Source of the DNA: Adiantum capillus-veneris
Taxonomy: Eukaryota > Streptophyta > Polypodiopsida > Polypodiales > Pteridaceae
Reading direction: 5' to 3'
DNA length: 60,000 nt
Assembly (NCBI GenBank): GCA_014529385.2
Contig: CM043952.1
Span: forward strand, 70,238,299 to 70,298,298
Shown: piece by piece, positions 1-11,871 of the stretch
How positions within the stretch are numbered: position 1 is the first letter of the stretch
Layout of the letters: the number at the start of each line of letters is the position of its first letter
Position numbers and translations under genes: made by a program
Notes under the pieces: model-generated
What the model was told of the DNA's origin: nothing
What the model saw: the letters and a program-made list of their open reading frames with translations, nothing else
Database searches by the model: none

Positions 1-141
1 GCTTTTGGCTGCTTGTCTTGTTTTTCTCTTTTCATCAACAAAGGTGAGCATTGCTGTTCATAACTAGGAAGATGTTCCAAATGTAGTACACATTTCATTT
101 GTACCTATAGCATTCTGCTTATCTGTGCCCATCTATTGCAG
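1..141 (+). other. intron of the MEB-like gene (3' part)
   Basis: Non-coding sequence ending in a splice acceptor AG at 140-141 just before the first visible exon. The window therefore opens inside an intron, and the 5' end of the host gene lies upstream. Confidence 0.6.
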
Positions 142-255
142 GCCGCCAACTATTGAATCAATTGCAAGAAATTGGTCCAGATACCTTCAACTGTTTACCT
201 TTTTTCTTTCCACCATATCCATGGGGAATGACTCAGATGAATCCCAGAAGTGCAG
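142..255 (+). CDS. MEB-like gene exon: YPWG repeat 1
   Basis: Phase 1-1 exon, 114 nt, acceptor AG at 140-141 and donor GT at 256-257. It encodes a peptide ending in [11 protein letters not shown]. The Cys that normally sits 11 residues before the Pro of PWG is shifted two residues closer here, so this is the most divergent repeat. Earlier exons probably exist outside the window. Confidence 0.65.
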
Positions 256-3200
256 GTATAACCAAACTTACTGATTCTTGCATTGCCACAGGACAAGGGA
301 GTTTTTTTGTTCGCGTATTTTCTCTCCCGACAAGGGATCAATCTGCTTCTCATAGACAAGCGTTACTACGTAGAACCCCGGAGCTGTAGTTTGTACGGCT
401 GATATAGGTTTTAGGGATGTGGCAGAAACTCATGTTGGTTTGGGATCCCACATAATCATCTATCCTGATGGCCTGTGACTCTCTCTTCAGAGGTGGCACG
501 CTTGATGCTTTGGTAGTCTTTGCTGTGGGTGGCTGGACTTATCAGATTCCTTTATCACTCTTTGTGGCCCCTATCTTTATCACTCTTTGTGGTCCCTATA
601 TCCCTCAGCTTGTGATGATCTGAGAGGAGGTGTGGAGCTCATCTCCTGGGTTTCTTGCTAGGATCTAAGAGGCAGTTTGCGCGAGCTGGGGTTAACCCCC
701 GTTTGATAACCTCAACAAACTTTGCCAGCAACCTATAACTCTGCCGATTTTGGCAGAGTTACAAATCCCTTTGTAATACCCTGCCACGCAGCCCACATGA
801 ACATAGCATGCAGCAGCACGATGACAAACTGATCTCGTCAGCTCAACTATGCCTTGTGACATGCGAAACTCCTCTAAGGAGAGGGGGCTTCTTTGCCTCT
901 GTGCCTGGCCTTGTGAGTGTCATTCCTTGTGTAGGACCCTAGGCAGTGCCCATTTTTGTCCGTTTTGGTCAGGTTTTATGCTACTTGTAGAGGGCGCCCC
1001 CTGTTTTTTTAAAGGGTTGTGACCCTTGTATTCCATTTTATGGGTTCGTGGGGTATTTTGTGAGGGTCAGGCAGCCTGGTTTCACCCTATATATGGTTGG
1101 GTTTTTGAGGGGGGGGGGGGGGGGGGGGGGGGTGCCATCATCAGGTAGATGAGCAGCGCCTTTGATTCCACTCTTGTTGCAGTGTGAGCCCTCACATGGC
1201 CTGTACCATCTCTCTCTTTATCCTCTCTATTCTCCTCTAGTCTATCTTCCCTGTGCTTCCGTGCCACCACATCTGCTGCATTTTGACTAAGTTCTCACCC
1301 ATTGTGCTGTGCTGGTAAATATCATCACTTTGGTATTGCCTGTGTTCAAAGACAAATTCTTTAAGCTGCATAGCTCCAGAGTGTATCCAGCTATCTCTAT
1401 AGCCCTCTGGTAAGTCAGCAATAAGACAATATGATACCTGAACAATATATGTTGAAAAGTGTATAAGAGAGCGGACATCCTGGTGGAATGAACTATCCTC
1501 TAAATTATGCACTCGGCTTGTCATAGACTCGCAAAGTGCTAAGATTCTCATGTAATTTCACTTGGGACACCCAAATCGTACCATCTATGATCTATCTTGC
1601 TCTAGGTACCGTATCAAAAGCCTTGTGGAAATCCACAAAGGAAGAATCCTGTCCTGAATCCAGCTTGCCTCCGTGCTCAGACAGTCTCTCTCGTTGTCCA
1701 GTGACAACTTATGCTCGAGCAAAATAGTGTAAAGCTTGGCTAGTGTGTGGCCTAACATGATGGTACTATATTTAGTAGGGAGCATATGATCTCTAGCCGT
1801 CAATATTAGCACAATATGTCAGTGCTCCAGCTCTCAGGACAGCCTTTGCATATGGCTCTATTAAGCATGCATGCCAACATAAGTGCCAATGTTTCTTGGG
1901 CATGCCTAAATGCTAACAAGACCCTCGTGGTTATATGATTTTCCTGGGTGTAGTATATCAATGGCGTCACGCACCCTAGTGATAGTGAGAAGGTCAAGGC
2001 TTGAGGTCACGACACCGGTGGCAATGGCAAGGGAGATTGAGCTGGCTCTGTATCGAGACTAGTCACATACAATTCCAATCCGTTTTCATGTAATAATGGG
2101 AGTAGGTGCTCGTTCCTCGTGGAAGAGTCTCCATGCCTTTGTAGAATCCTGGCTAAAGAATAGCTGGTACAGCTTCTTGCTCAAGCCAGGCTAAGAAATC
2201 TCTCTTTTTTGGCCTTCCAAGATGCTGGAAGATAACGTGTGCTTGTCGATGTGTGGTGTCCCCTTTTGCTCTAGTCTCTTGACAAACATCATCATACTTG
2301 CTATTTTGAGGCGTAGTGCCACTACCATGTATCCCTATATCGCAAAGCCTGTGAAAAGGTTGTAGGTGCAGCTGCACGAATAGTTATTGTATGTTGGTGT
2401 GTAAACTCGGTCAAAGGTGCATGGGGGATCCTCCTCTACTAGCAAAGAATGGTGGAGAGAGAAATGAAATTATATATTAACGTCTTCAAAAAGGCCAAAG
2501 TGACCTATGAGACAAACGAGTTTACAAATGGTGAATCTGATATAATGTCTTTGTAGAAGACTGAAAATTGAAACTGAATTGAGCTAAAGTGAAATGAAGT
2601 GGAATGAAATGAAAGGCTGAAATGCTGGAATCAAGATCCTATCCTATGATATCCAGCTGGCGAAGCTCATCAATGTCCTCCTCAGTGAGTACTCTGACTG
2701 GGCGTCTCTCATGACGTGCTAGAACAGTCCGGACCTTGATGCAGCTTCCATCGATGTCTCGATGACCCTCGCAATCGTGGGCGTCTGGATCTCCCAAGCT
2801 CAGTGGCCCTGTTAGTTAGTGTACCCCTGGTACAGGTGGACTCTGAAGTCTGTTGTGATGCTTGCTCATTTGAATGTCACATTTGTAGTATGAAGAAATC
2901 AGTGATCTCCCTCTGTGAGTGTCTCCTATTGTCTGGTCTCCTCAAGAGGCTCTCCCCATGTCTGCGCAGCTCTAGCCCAAGGCATTTCTGATCCTGATAT
3001 CTCATAACTTTGGCGAGTGGTTCAAAACCTTCTCTGAATAGGCAGTGGAAACAGCCTCGTATCTCATAGTAGACTGGGCAGTGACATATGTGATGTAACT
3101 CTGTCTTTGGCTCAATATGGCATAACTGACAAATCGTGGCCTTTGCTGGTACTCCTCTAAATCTGCCAGCCTCAATCTCTAACTGATGTGACGATGTGCG

Positions 3201-3581
3201 CATCTGTCCAATAACACATCGTAATCCATGGGATAGATGAGTGTCCATGTAGGCGGGTCTGGTCACAAAACCATCCTCTGTAAGCTCAAGGAGATGCTCT
3301 CTGTAGAAAGCCATCTTTGTGCCAAGCACACGCATAGGCTATATCCATGTCCTCCTAGTGTCTAACTGATCAAGTCCTTTCTGATGAGCTGAGTGATCTC
3401 GGTCCATGTGGAGACAAGGAGGGTGAGTCCAACGAATATCCTTGTCAAAACCATGCATCTTGAACCAAGCTGTCATTTGTGCATACCAACAAGAGGTGTC
3501 TCCCTGCGAGGCAAGCTATCGAGAAGACTCCAAAGCTAGATGGGCATATCTGTTTCTGGGGAGATCCCAGATACTGTGTAT

Positions 3582-3651
<70 letters not shown>

Positions 3652-4904
3652 AGAGTAGTAATAGTGGTAAACTAGAATGAAAGAGAGCTGCACATGTATT
3701 GCAGCAACTCCAATAGGTCTCCATGAGATAGACAACTCCCGCATACGTGGTGTGAGAACTAGTGGGGGAATTACATAATCCATTGTCCTAACACTAAGCC
3801 GGTGTGCGTAACATGTAAACCCTTTTGATAATGGTTATCTAGCTATGCCATTGAATATAGCTAATGCATGTGTGGCACCCATCTCTAGGACATATTTACC
3901 ATAATTTGTGCATCTACATGAATCTTCGTAAACTCTTGATGCCAAGATGTGCATGGTCCTACGTGTGAAAATCTTCCGCTGATGTATAAAAAAAGGCAAC
4001 CTGAGAAGGGGCTCTTCTTGCATTAAAGATCACAACTAGCATGATAATTTCCCTCTCATGAGTGCTCCATAATATCATCATTTATGATCACATAATGCGA
4101 TTGCCTATTTAGACTAGCATTTTCAGAGGTAGAAGGTACGAAGTAGAATAACAGCAATATGAAGAGGACGGAAATCCACTGCTTGAACTTTGATCCACCA
4201 CTAGCAAGCATGCCCATCCCTCCGTATTACCTATATAATAGGATGCCTGTAAATCATGGCAATTGCCCTTGATCCCCTACTATATTTCCCATGAGCTTTT
4301 TTTAGCCATTGATTCCTATCTATGCCTTGAGACTGTAGGAAGCTCCTCATCTTACATTGATGAGTTTCTAAAAATAGAACAATCTCTCTTCCTTTAACGT
4401 CTCCTCAAAAGCACCTACATCTAATCGAAGTGAATACATTACAATTTGATAAAGCGAACTTTAGCATGGTCCCATAGGTTGTGCACTTTGTTTCTCCACG
4501 ATGATTACTTTGTCATCTCGATAATCAACCCATTTTCCAGCCTTTCTAGCGTCAAGAATACGTGACATGCATTCTTTCCGATTACTATTAGTGATTTCTC
4601 CCTCCACTATTGACGTGGCACTTGTACGGACTTCCGCGATTTGCGCTGCAGCTTTTGGCACATTGGGACCAGATGCTTTTGAGACTGAAGATTTGCATCT
4701 TAATGCTTTTGGGGCTCTACTTTTGAGCATCCCTTGTAAGAATAAAAGAGCCCTTGGGGTCTCACAGAGCATCTGGATGCAGAGTTTGAGAGAAGAGGTC
4801 CCTTGGGAGTTGTACTTTGAAATGATTAATGATAAAGAAATATCAAGAGGTGTGCCTGACTTTGGGGCCAATACCTTTGGGCATGGAACTACTCCGAGCC
4901 GTGT

Positions 4905-4967
<63 letters not shown>

Positions 4968-7900
4968 GCTTTGTGGACTTCCGCAAAGCTTTCAACACGG
5001 TACCCAAAGCTAGACTGATGCGCAGATTACAGGAAATGGGAGTACCCACAGAACTCATTTGGGGAATCATGGCATTGTACAGATCAGTAGTAGGGCATGT
5101 ACGCACCCCGGAGGGACTTTCTACACCGGTTCACTCCACTATTGGGGTGAAGCAGGGCTGCCCGCTCTCTCCTACCCTTTTCGGTATGTATGTGGATGAG
5201 GTTTCTGACTACATTGACAGCGATGGGGATAAAGGTGCTCAGTTGGCAGGGACATGGATTCCACTTTTGTTATATGCTGATGACATAGTGTTGATCTCCG
5301 AATCCCCAGAGGGAATGCAACGTCAATTGGATGCTTTGCACACGTTTACACACGAAAGTGGTTTGTCTGTCAACCTGGGTAAAACCAAGGTTATGGTGTT
5401 TAACACCACCCCACAGTGGATCAGGAGGTCAACACCTACATTCACATACGGCCAGGAGACTGTGGAGTACACAGACGCTTACACTTACCTTGGAGTGGTT
5501 TTTAGTGGACCTACCTCTCACTCAGAAGAGCAGCAGAGACTAGACTTACTAGAGCCCACGCAGCATTGGGTAGATTGGAGAGGATGTGTTCGCAGGTTCA
5601 GTTTCAGGAGCCCCGGACGAAGCTCTGGCTCTTTGACACCTTGGTGGCTTCAACACTGCTCTATGGAACCGAGATATGGGGACCTTCACTGTCATGCCTC
5701 GTAGCTGGATGCTCTGAATCTCCTAGGGAAGGCTTGAAAACTGTAGTGAGTCACCGAGAGTACGGGGGCTTGACTCTCTGCCATGGGACCCCAAGAAACA
5801 TGAGTCTTGCTACCAACCAAGCGGCCTCTCTATGTGCTAACCATGGGGTTCCAAACAAGAGGCTTCGTCAAGTGCTCCTCCATGCAAGTGGGCTGGTGTT
5901 GCTCCAGGCCACTCTACAGCTGCTCCCAGGACCTAAGCAGGCTCGCAGCAAAGAGTGTGGGATCGGTCGGGTGATGAGGCTGAGGATCCAACAGGGGAAA
6001 GGGATGGAGCGAGAGTTGGGGGGATGGCGGCGGTGAAGCTGAGGCTTATATCTACTTGAGCTACACTGACATAGAGATAGTCTGCTGAGGAGACATGGAG
6101 TACGACAGTCACAGAGACAGATCACAGACTTCTTTGGATCGAGGGAGCCAGGAGACCAACCACCAGCACAGGGTTGTACCCACATTCATACCAGAGGCAC
6201 CCTCATTGACAGGGCGACTGAGCTCGGGAGATCGAGACGACCACGACCGAGACACAGGAGCACACTCCATCGACGGAGACTCCAGCAGAGGATCAGAGGC
6301 ATTCTAGCACGACACCCAGATTGTCATTGAGGGCCTATTCTACATTTTCACATTTCACATTTCACACTTCATTTTCAGTTTTCATTTTTTACATTCAGTA
6401 CTTTTTGTACTTGTACTTCAGACATTGTATTAGATTCACCACTTTGTACCTGATGGTCTCATAGGTCATTTTGGCCTTTTGAAGACGTTAATATATCATT
6501 TCATCTCTCTCTCTCTCCTACTTTTTCCCCCTCTTTCTCTCTCTACGCAACTTTCCCCCCTCTTTCTCTCTCTACGCAGTTTCCCCCCCTCTTTCTACGC
6601 GCTAGAGAGAAAGAAAGAAAGAAAGAAAGAAAGATTTTTAACGTCTATGTCAAGCCGAAATCGGCCTATGAGACAAATCAAATGTACATGGCGTGTATGT
6701 CATCCGTCTATCGGAAAGACAAATGAAACAAAACTGATACAAAACTGAACTGAATGTAGGTAATGGAGTATCTGAGGAGGGATGGGGCTCTATCTTTAGG
6801 GGTATATGCATGTCTATATGCTCAAGGTAGTACAATCATGAGAATGCATCAAGCTCTCTAGCTCCATCCTGTACAAATGGGGGGATGTAAGATGTGGTAC
6901 ATGGGCGGGGCTGGTGCCAAGGCTACCCGGATGAAAGCTGTCGGGTCGGCCCTCATCTGAGCTACTCGCTCCTCAGTGGCACGGCGCTCCCGGGCTCGGA
7001 TCTCCTCGATCTGTCGATGGTGGGAGCTCACGCCCCTGTAGCCTGTGACTCGTGGTCGTCGTCTAGCTCGGTTCACCTCCGCCTGTGGGAGTGTCACTCC
7101 TCTCTGAGTATTTGGTGAGGTAGGGGTGGCAATCCTCTGAAAGAAGTCTGTGAGCTGCGATTGTCTCCCCTCTGTCTGTGTAGCTGTGCGTGGCTGTAGT
7201 AGTGTGTCCCGATGGCTCTGTATCTCTAGTAAGAAACGTCCGAGCTGTCTCTGATCTCGAGAGTCCATGATCTCTCGGAGAGTGGGCTGTCCTCTGAATA
7301 AGGCCTCATACCTGCCTCTGATCTCAGTGTACGCTCTGCATCTACATACAAAGTGCTCCTCACTCTCCACCTCCTCTGTGCAGGCTCTGCAGACTCGCTC
7401 CTCCCTGGGAACACCAGTATGTCTCCCGATCTCAATCTCTAACCTGTGTGAAGCCACTCTCAGCTGACCAATCGCCACCCGTGAGCTATGTGGCATATAT
7501 GTGTCCATATAGCGTGGTCTCTGTATGAACCCCCCAGACAATATGGTGAGAAACTGGTCTCTGTAATCTAACATCCTCGTCCCCAAACCAGGTGACTCCC
7601 AGACTCTCCTAGTGTATAGCTGCCACAGATCCTGTCTCAATACCAAGTTTCTCTCACTACGAGAGAGGTGAACAGATGGTGAGTGGGGGTCGTACTGGAA
7701 TGGTGGTAGGCTCTCCATGTCAAGACCGTGTCCCTCAAACCATGCTCTGACCTGTGAGTACCAAGCTCTCGCATGCCCACTCTCTGATAGCTGTATAGCT
7801 GCCTCAAATGCTCTACGAGTAAGTCTGTCAGGAGGTAGCGCTCTCATCCTCTGGATGAAGCAGACTGTCTGGAATAATGCCTCTACAACCATAGGTGGTG

Positions 7901-10900
7901 TGGCGAGCTCGGCTCTAATAATGTCATGTGGCACTGTCTTCTTGCTGCGGAGCAAGCGTGAGATCATACATACCTGTGGTCTCTCAAGCTGTGTCCACTG
8001 GTCATCTGTCAATCCTGGTGCCCATACTGCCGCCGAGTACATCAGGGCCGGGGTGACTAAGGTGTCAAAAAGCCAGCCCTTCGTGCGGGGCTCCTGAAAG
8101 TGTGCCTGGTGGCATCTCCGCTCTAGCATGGTCAGAGCTGCATATCCTCGGGTGAGCCTGTCAGCAGCAGCCTGCCTCATAGTGAAGGGTCCTGGTAGGC
8201 TGGTGAATGTGATGCCAAGATAGACATAGGAGGTGACTACATCAACCTGTCCTCCTGCTGCTGTGAAGGTGGCAGCGCTCCTCACTGCACTGGATGTGTG
8301 AAAGATCATGACCTTGGTTTTGCCAAGGTTCACAGTCAACCCCTTGTGTGTGCTGAATTCGTCCAAGGCCTCAAGATGGCGTTGCAAGCCCTCGGGTGAC
8401 TCTGAAATCAACACAATATCATCAGCATATAACATGATGTGGACCGGAGTACCTGCCAAGTCGCTCCCCTCTCCCCCTGCTCGTAGTATGTAGTCGGAGA
8501 TCTCGTCGATGTAGAGCCCAAAGAGTGTCGGGGAGAGTGGGCATCCTTGCTTAACACCAATGGTGCTAGCAATGGTCTCTGAAAAGCCGCCTGGGCAACG
8601 AACTCGACCCGTCACCCTCTCGTAGAGAGTATATATGGCCCAAATCATCTCTGTCGGTACCCCAATGCTGTGAAGGCGCTGGAAGAGTCTCTCGCGTGGG
8701 ACTGTGTCAAAGGCCTTGCGGAAATCCACAAAGCAGCAGTAAAGCCTCTTCTTCCGCGCCTTTGCCCCATCAATGAGGCAGCGCAGAACGAAGATGTGGT
8801 CAGTGGTGGAGAAAGCTCGTCTGAAACCTGCCTGGCCTGGAGCTCGTAAACCCTCGGTCTCTGCGTAGCAGCTAAGCTGTGCCTCAAGTACTGCTCCATA
8901 TAGCTTGGCCATCGTGTGGCCAATCATGATAGTCCTGTAGTTCCCTGGGTCCAGGGTGTCGCCAGATTTGTGGATAGGCACTATGGTGTGCTGTGTCCAC
9001 TCCTCTGGGAAGCCCTCCCCTATAGCCCGGTTGAAGACATGTGCAATCAACGGGGCTATAGTGGAGGCCGCATAAATGATGTGCTCACTCTGTAATCCAG
9101 TGTGGTCAGCTGATCGTCTGTGCTGCATGCGGCGTATGGCCCTCTCTACCATCTCTGCTGTAAAGAAGGAGGAGCACGTGGGGCGTGGCTCATGTGGCTG
9201 TGGGATAGGAGGCTGCCCTGGCACCTCATAGAGGCGCTCTGCATAATCATGCCATATCTGTGGATCCTCAATAGCTGTGGTCGGACGTGACTCGCGCAGG
9301 GTGCGCCATGCCGTCGCGCTATCTATGCTCATGAATAGGCGGTATAGCTCAAGCTCCTGTGCCTCTTCGAATGCTCACCGCTTTTGGCGTGTCAGCGTCT
9401 TCATATCTCGTCTGGCCTCTCTCTCTGTGATCTCTCCTAAGGCTCGCCGTGCACGGAGGCGTCGGTATAGCTCTCTGCACTCATCATCATACCAGCGGTT
9501 CTGAGGCATAGTCCCGGGGGGGGGAGTGCGTCCTGTGTGAGTGGTGTGTGGAAAAGAGCTAATAGCTGAAGTGTGGAGAACGGAAGAGATATGTGATGTG
9601 AGAACTGAGAGTGGTGTGGATGGGTGGAGGAGGCATAGGCCATGCTCGACCTCGGCTGAGTAAAGAGAGGCTAGCTCATGTGTGAAATGGATGGTGGTGT
9701 GTGGAGTGTGTGCTGTGGAGCTATGTGGGATGGTATCTCCGGTGATGGAGAAAGAGAGGTATGTGTGGTCGGCTCCGATGGGTATGGGTGGAATGGTGAA
9801 GGATGTGATAAGGTGTGTAGCCTCCCTGGGTCCCAGAATATAGTCGACTGTACTCCCCCCTCCCTCTGTAACTCCATGTGGCATACAAGTCAGGCCCCCT
9901 GAGGTGGGCCACTGGGCCATCCCGTTATAAATAACGAGACGGTGCTGGGAGCCAAGTCGAAGTAGGTGTCGTCCGTAGGCTGTGACTGGAGCTCTGTCTG
10001 CTGTATCTCTCATAGTAGCCTCCTCATCTAGAGTGTGTAGTGCCTCTGGGTCCTCGTGGTCATATGTCTCACACTGCTCACTGCGCGTACGAGCATTGAA
10101 GTCTCCCATAAGGAAGACTTCACCCAATGTGGAGTACTCCATAATCTCCTCCGTGAGGCATGCGTACGGTGACTCCTGCTCGATAGGGGCGAATCTGGAG
10201 CCTGTGGGAGCAAAGTAGCAAAGGGCAATGTAGACGATCCTGTCTCGTGAGAGCTCGAGGCGAATCCACATGTATCGGGCCTGTGGGTCCCGGGCAACAA
10301 TCTGTAGTCTGCTGTGAAGCCCCTGTCTAAAAAGTATAGCCACTCCTCCTGAACCGCGAGTGGTGTGCTGGCGCATACATCCCCGATGTAGAGACTCCCA
10401 TTGGAAACCATGTATCCGTGGTAACCCTCTCTCTGGGCTCTCGTGTGTCTCTGTAAGTAGAATGATGTCTCGACCTCTCATCACCTCCTCAAGTCTCTCT
10501 GGGTGTGTCCATAGGTCTCCATTGCAATTCCAAACCGTGACATGAATCTCCTCGTGTGTCCCACAGGCCGCGAGTCCCTATGCGATGGTCTTGCCATCAA
10601 TGATAACCCTACCATCTCGATATACTGCCTTCTTCCCTTCTTTGCGGGCCTGGTGGACTCTAGGCATGCACGTGCGGCGGTGATCTTGTTGCATCTTTGT
10701 GAGGTCATCATCAAGATAAATCGGGGGGCCTTCTAGCCCTCTCAAGATGACCCTCTTTCGGAGGAAAGAAGTTCGAGACTCCTCGGAGGCGAATTGGAGG
10801 ATGAGAGCTCTCTTCTTTGGATCTTTACCGGCTCTCCAAACTTTGGAGAAAGGGATCTCTTCTTCCTTGTATCCCACTTTCTTGCATAAGGCTTTCCCAT

Positions 10901-11601
10901 CGCTCTCGGGTGTGGACCCTTCTTCTTCTTTGATGCCGGTCACTCGCACATTGAGACGGCGAGCTTGTCGCATTTTCTCCTCCTCGATGGTTGTGTGTAC
11001 GATGAGTACCTCATCTTTTTGGGCTTCCTCTCTTGCTACCTTCTTGATATTCTTTTTGACCACTTCGACCCATCCTTCTTTGGTGGCTTCTAATTTGTCC
11101 TCAATGCTTGCGGTGAGGGCTTTGGTGATCTCCTCCTTGAGGGCTTCCTTAGCCTCCTCTTTAATCTCTCCTTCCTCGGGGGTGAGGGATGTGATGGAAG
11201 CATGAAGGAGGTCGATTTGTGCCTTCATCTCTTCTTTCTCTTTCCTCCATCTCTCCCTCTCCTTCTCGTTCTCCCGTGCCCTTCTCTCCTTCTCCTCTTT
11301 GAGGTTTTGGATTTCCGCTCTCATGTCCTCTTTTTCTTTGTTCCATAGCTTGATGAAGGTGGCTTTCTCCTCCCTCCATATCTCTCTCTCCATCCACCAT
11401 TCTTTCATGTCCTTCTCCAATTGTGCAAGCCTCTTGTTCGTGAGCATGAAGGTTGTCTTCATTGTCGATTTCGGCGTCTTGATGATGGGGGAAGACATAG
11501 TTGTATTCGGAGCTACCCTCTCTTCATATTGTGAAGAAGAGGGGAGAAGGGGAGTACGTGTATGTATGCGTGTATGTGTGTAGTGTGTGTGTGGGTATGT
11601 A

Positions 11602-11688
<87 letters not shown>

Positions 11689-11810
11689 TGTGTGATCGGG
11701 AGAGAGGAGGGGCTGCGTGAGGGGGAGGCTGGGGGGGGGCAGTTCAGCAGCAGGCGGGGGCAATGGCGGGAGCGACGCAACAGGGGGAGTCGGCAGCGAA
11801 TGGCAGCGGC

Positions 11811-11871
<61 letters not shown>

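Larger units (their letters stand above)
6608..11813 (-). mobile_element. LINE A, near-intact full-length LINE
   Basis: Minus-strand full-length element of about 5.2 kb inside the first giant intron. In element order: (TC)n target (11868-11814), GC-rich 5' UTR with CT and AC repeats, ORF1 (11498-10578), ORF2 endonuclease (10577-9378), one TGA (9377-9375), ORF2 reverse transcriptase and C-terminal zinc motif (9374-6858), 3' UTR, stem-loop (6667-6652), (TTTC)n tail. ORF1 and ORF2 share one frame with a single TAG between them. With only one extra stop it is probably a recent insertion. Confidence 0.85.

Noticed and set aside
1082-1270. Poly-Pro ORF over the G24 run
   Set aside because: Artefact of a homopolymer; no coding features outside it.
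3442-3675. ORFs across (GA)n/(CT)n runs (also 4829-5106, 11501-11973, 39243-39494, 50246-50527)
   Set aside because: Ser-Leu or Arg-Glu translations of microsatellites; they are open only because dinucleotide repeats lack stops.
8645-8923. ORFs antisense or out of frame within LINE A ORF2 and the endonuclease
   Set aside because: Shadow frames of a strongly coding minus-strand ORF.
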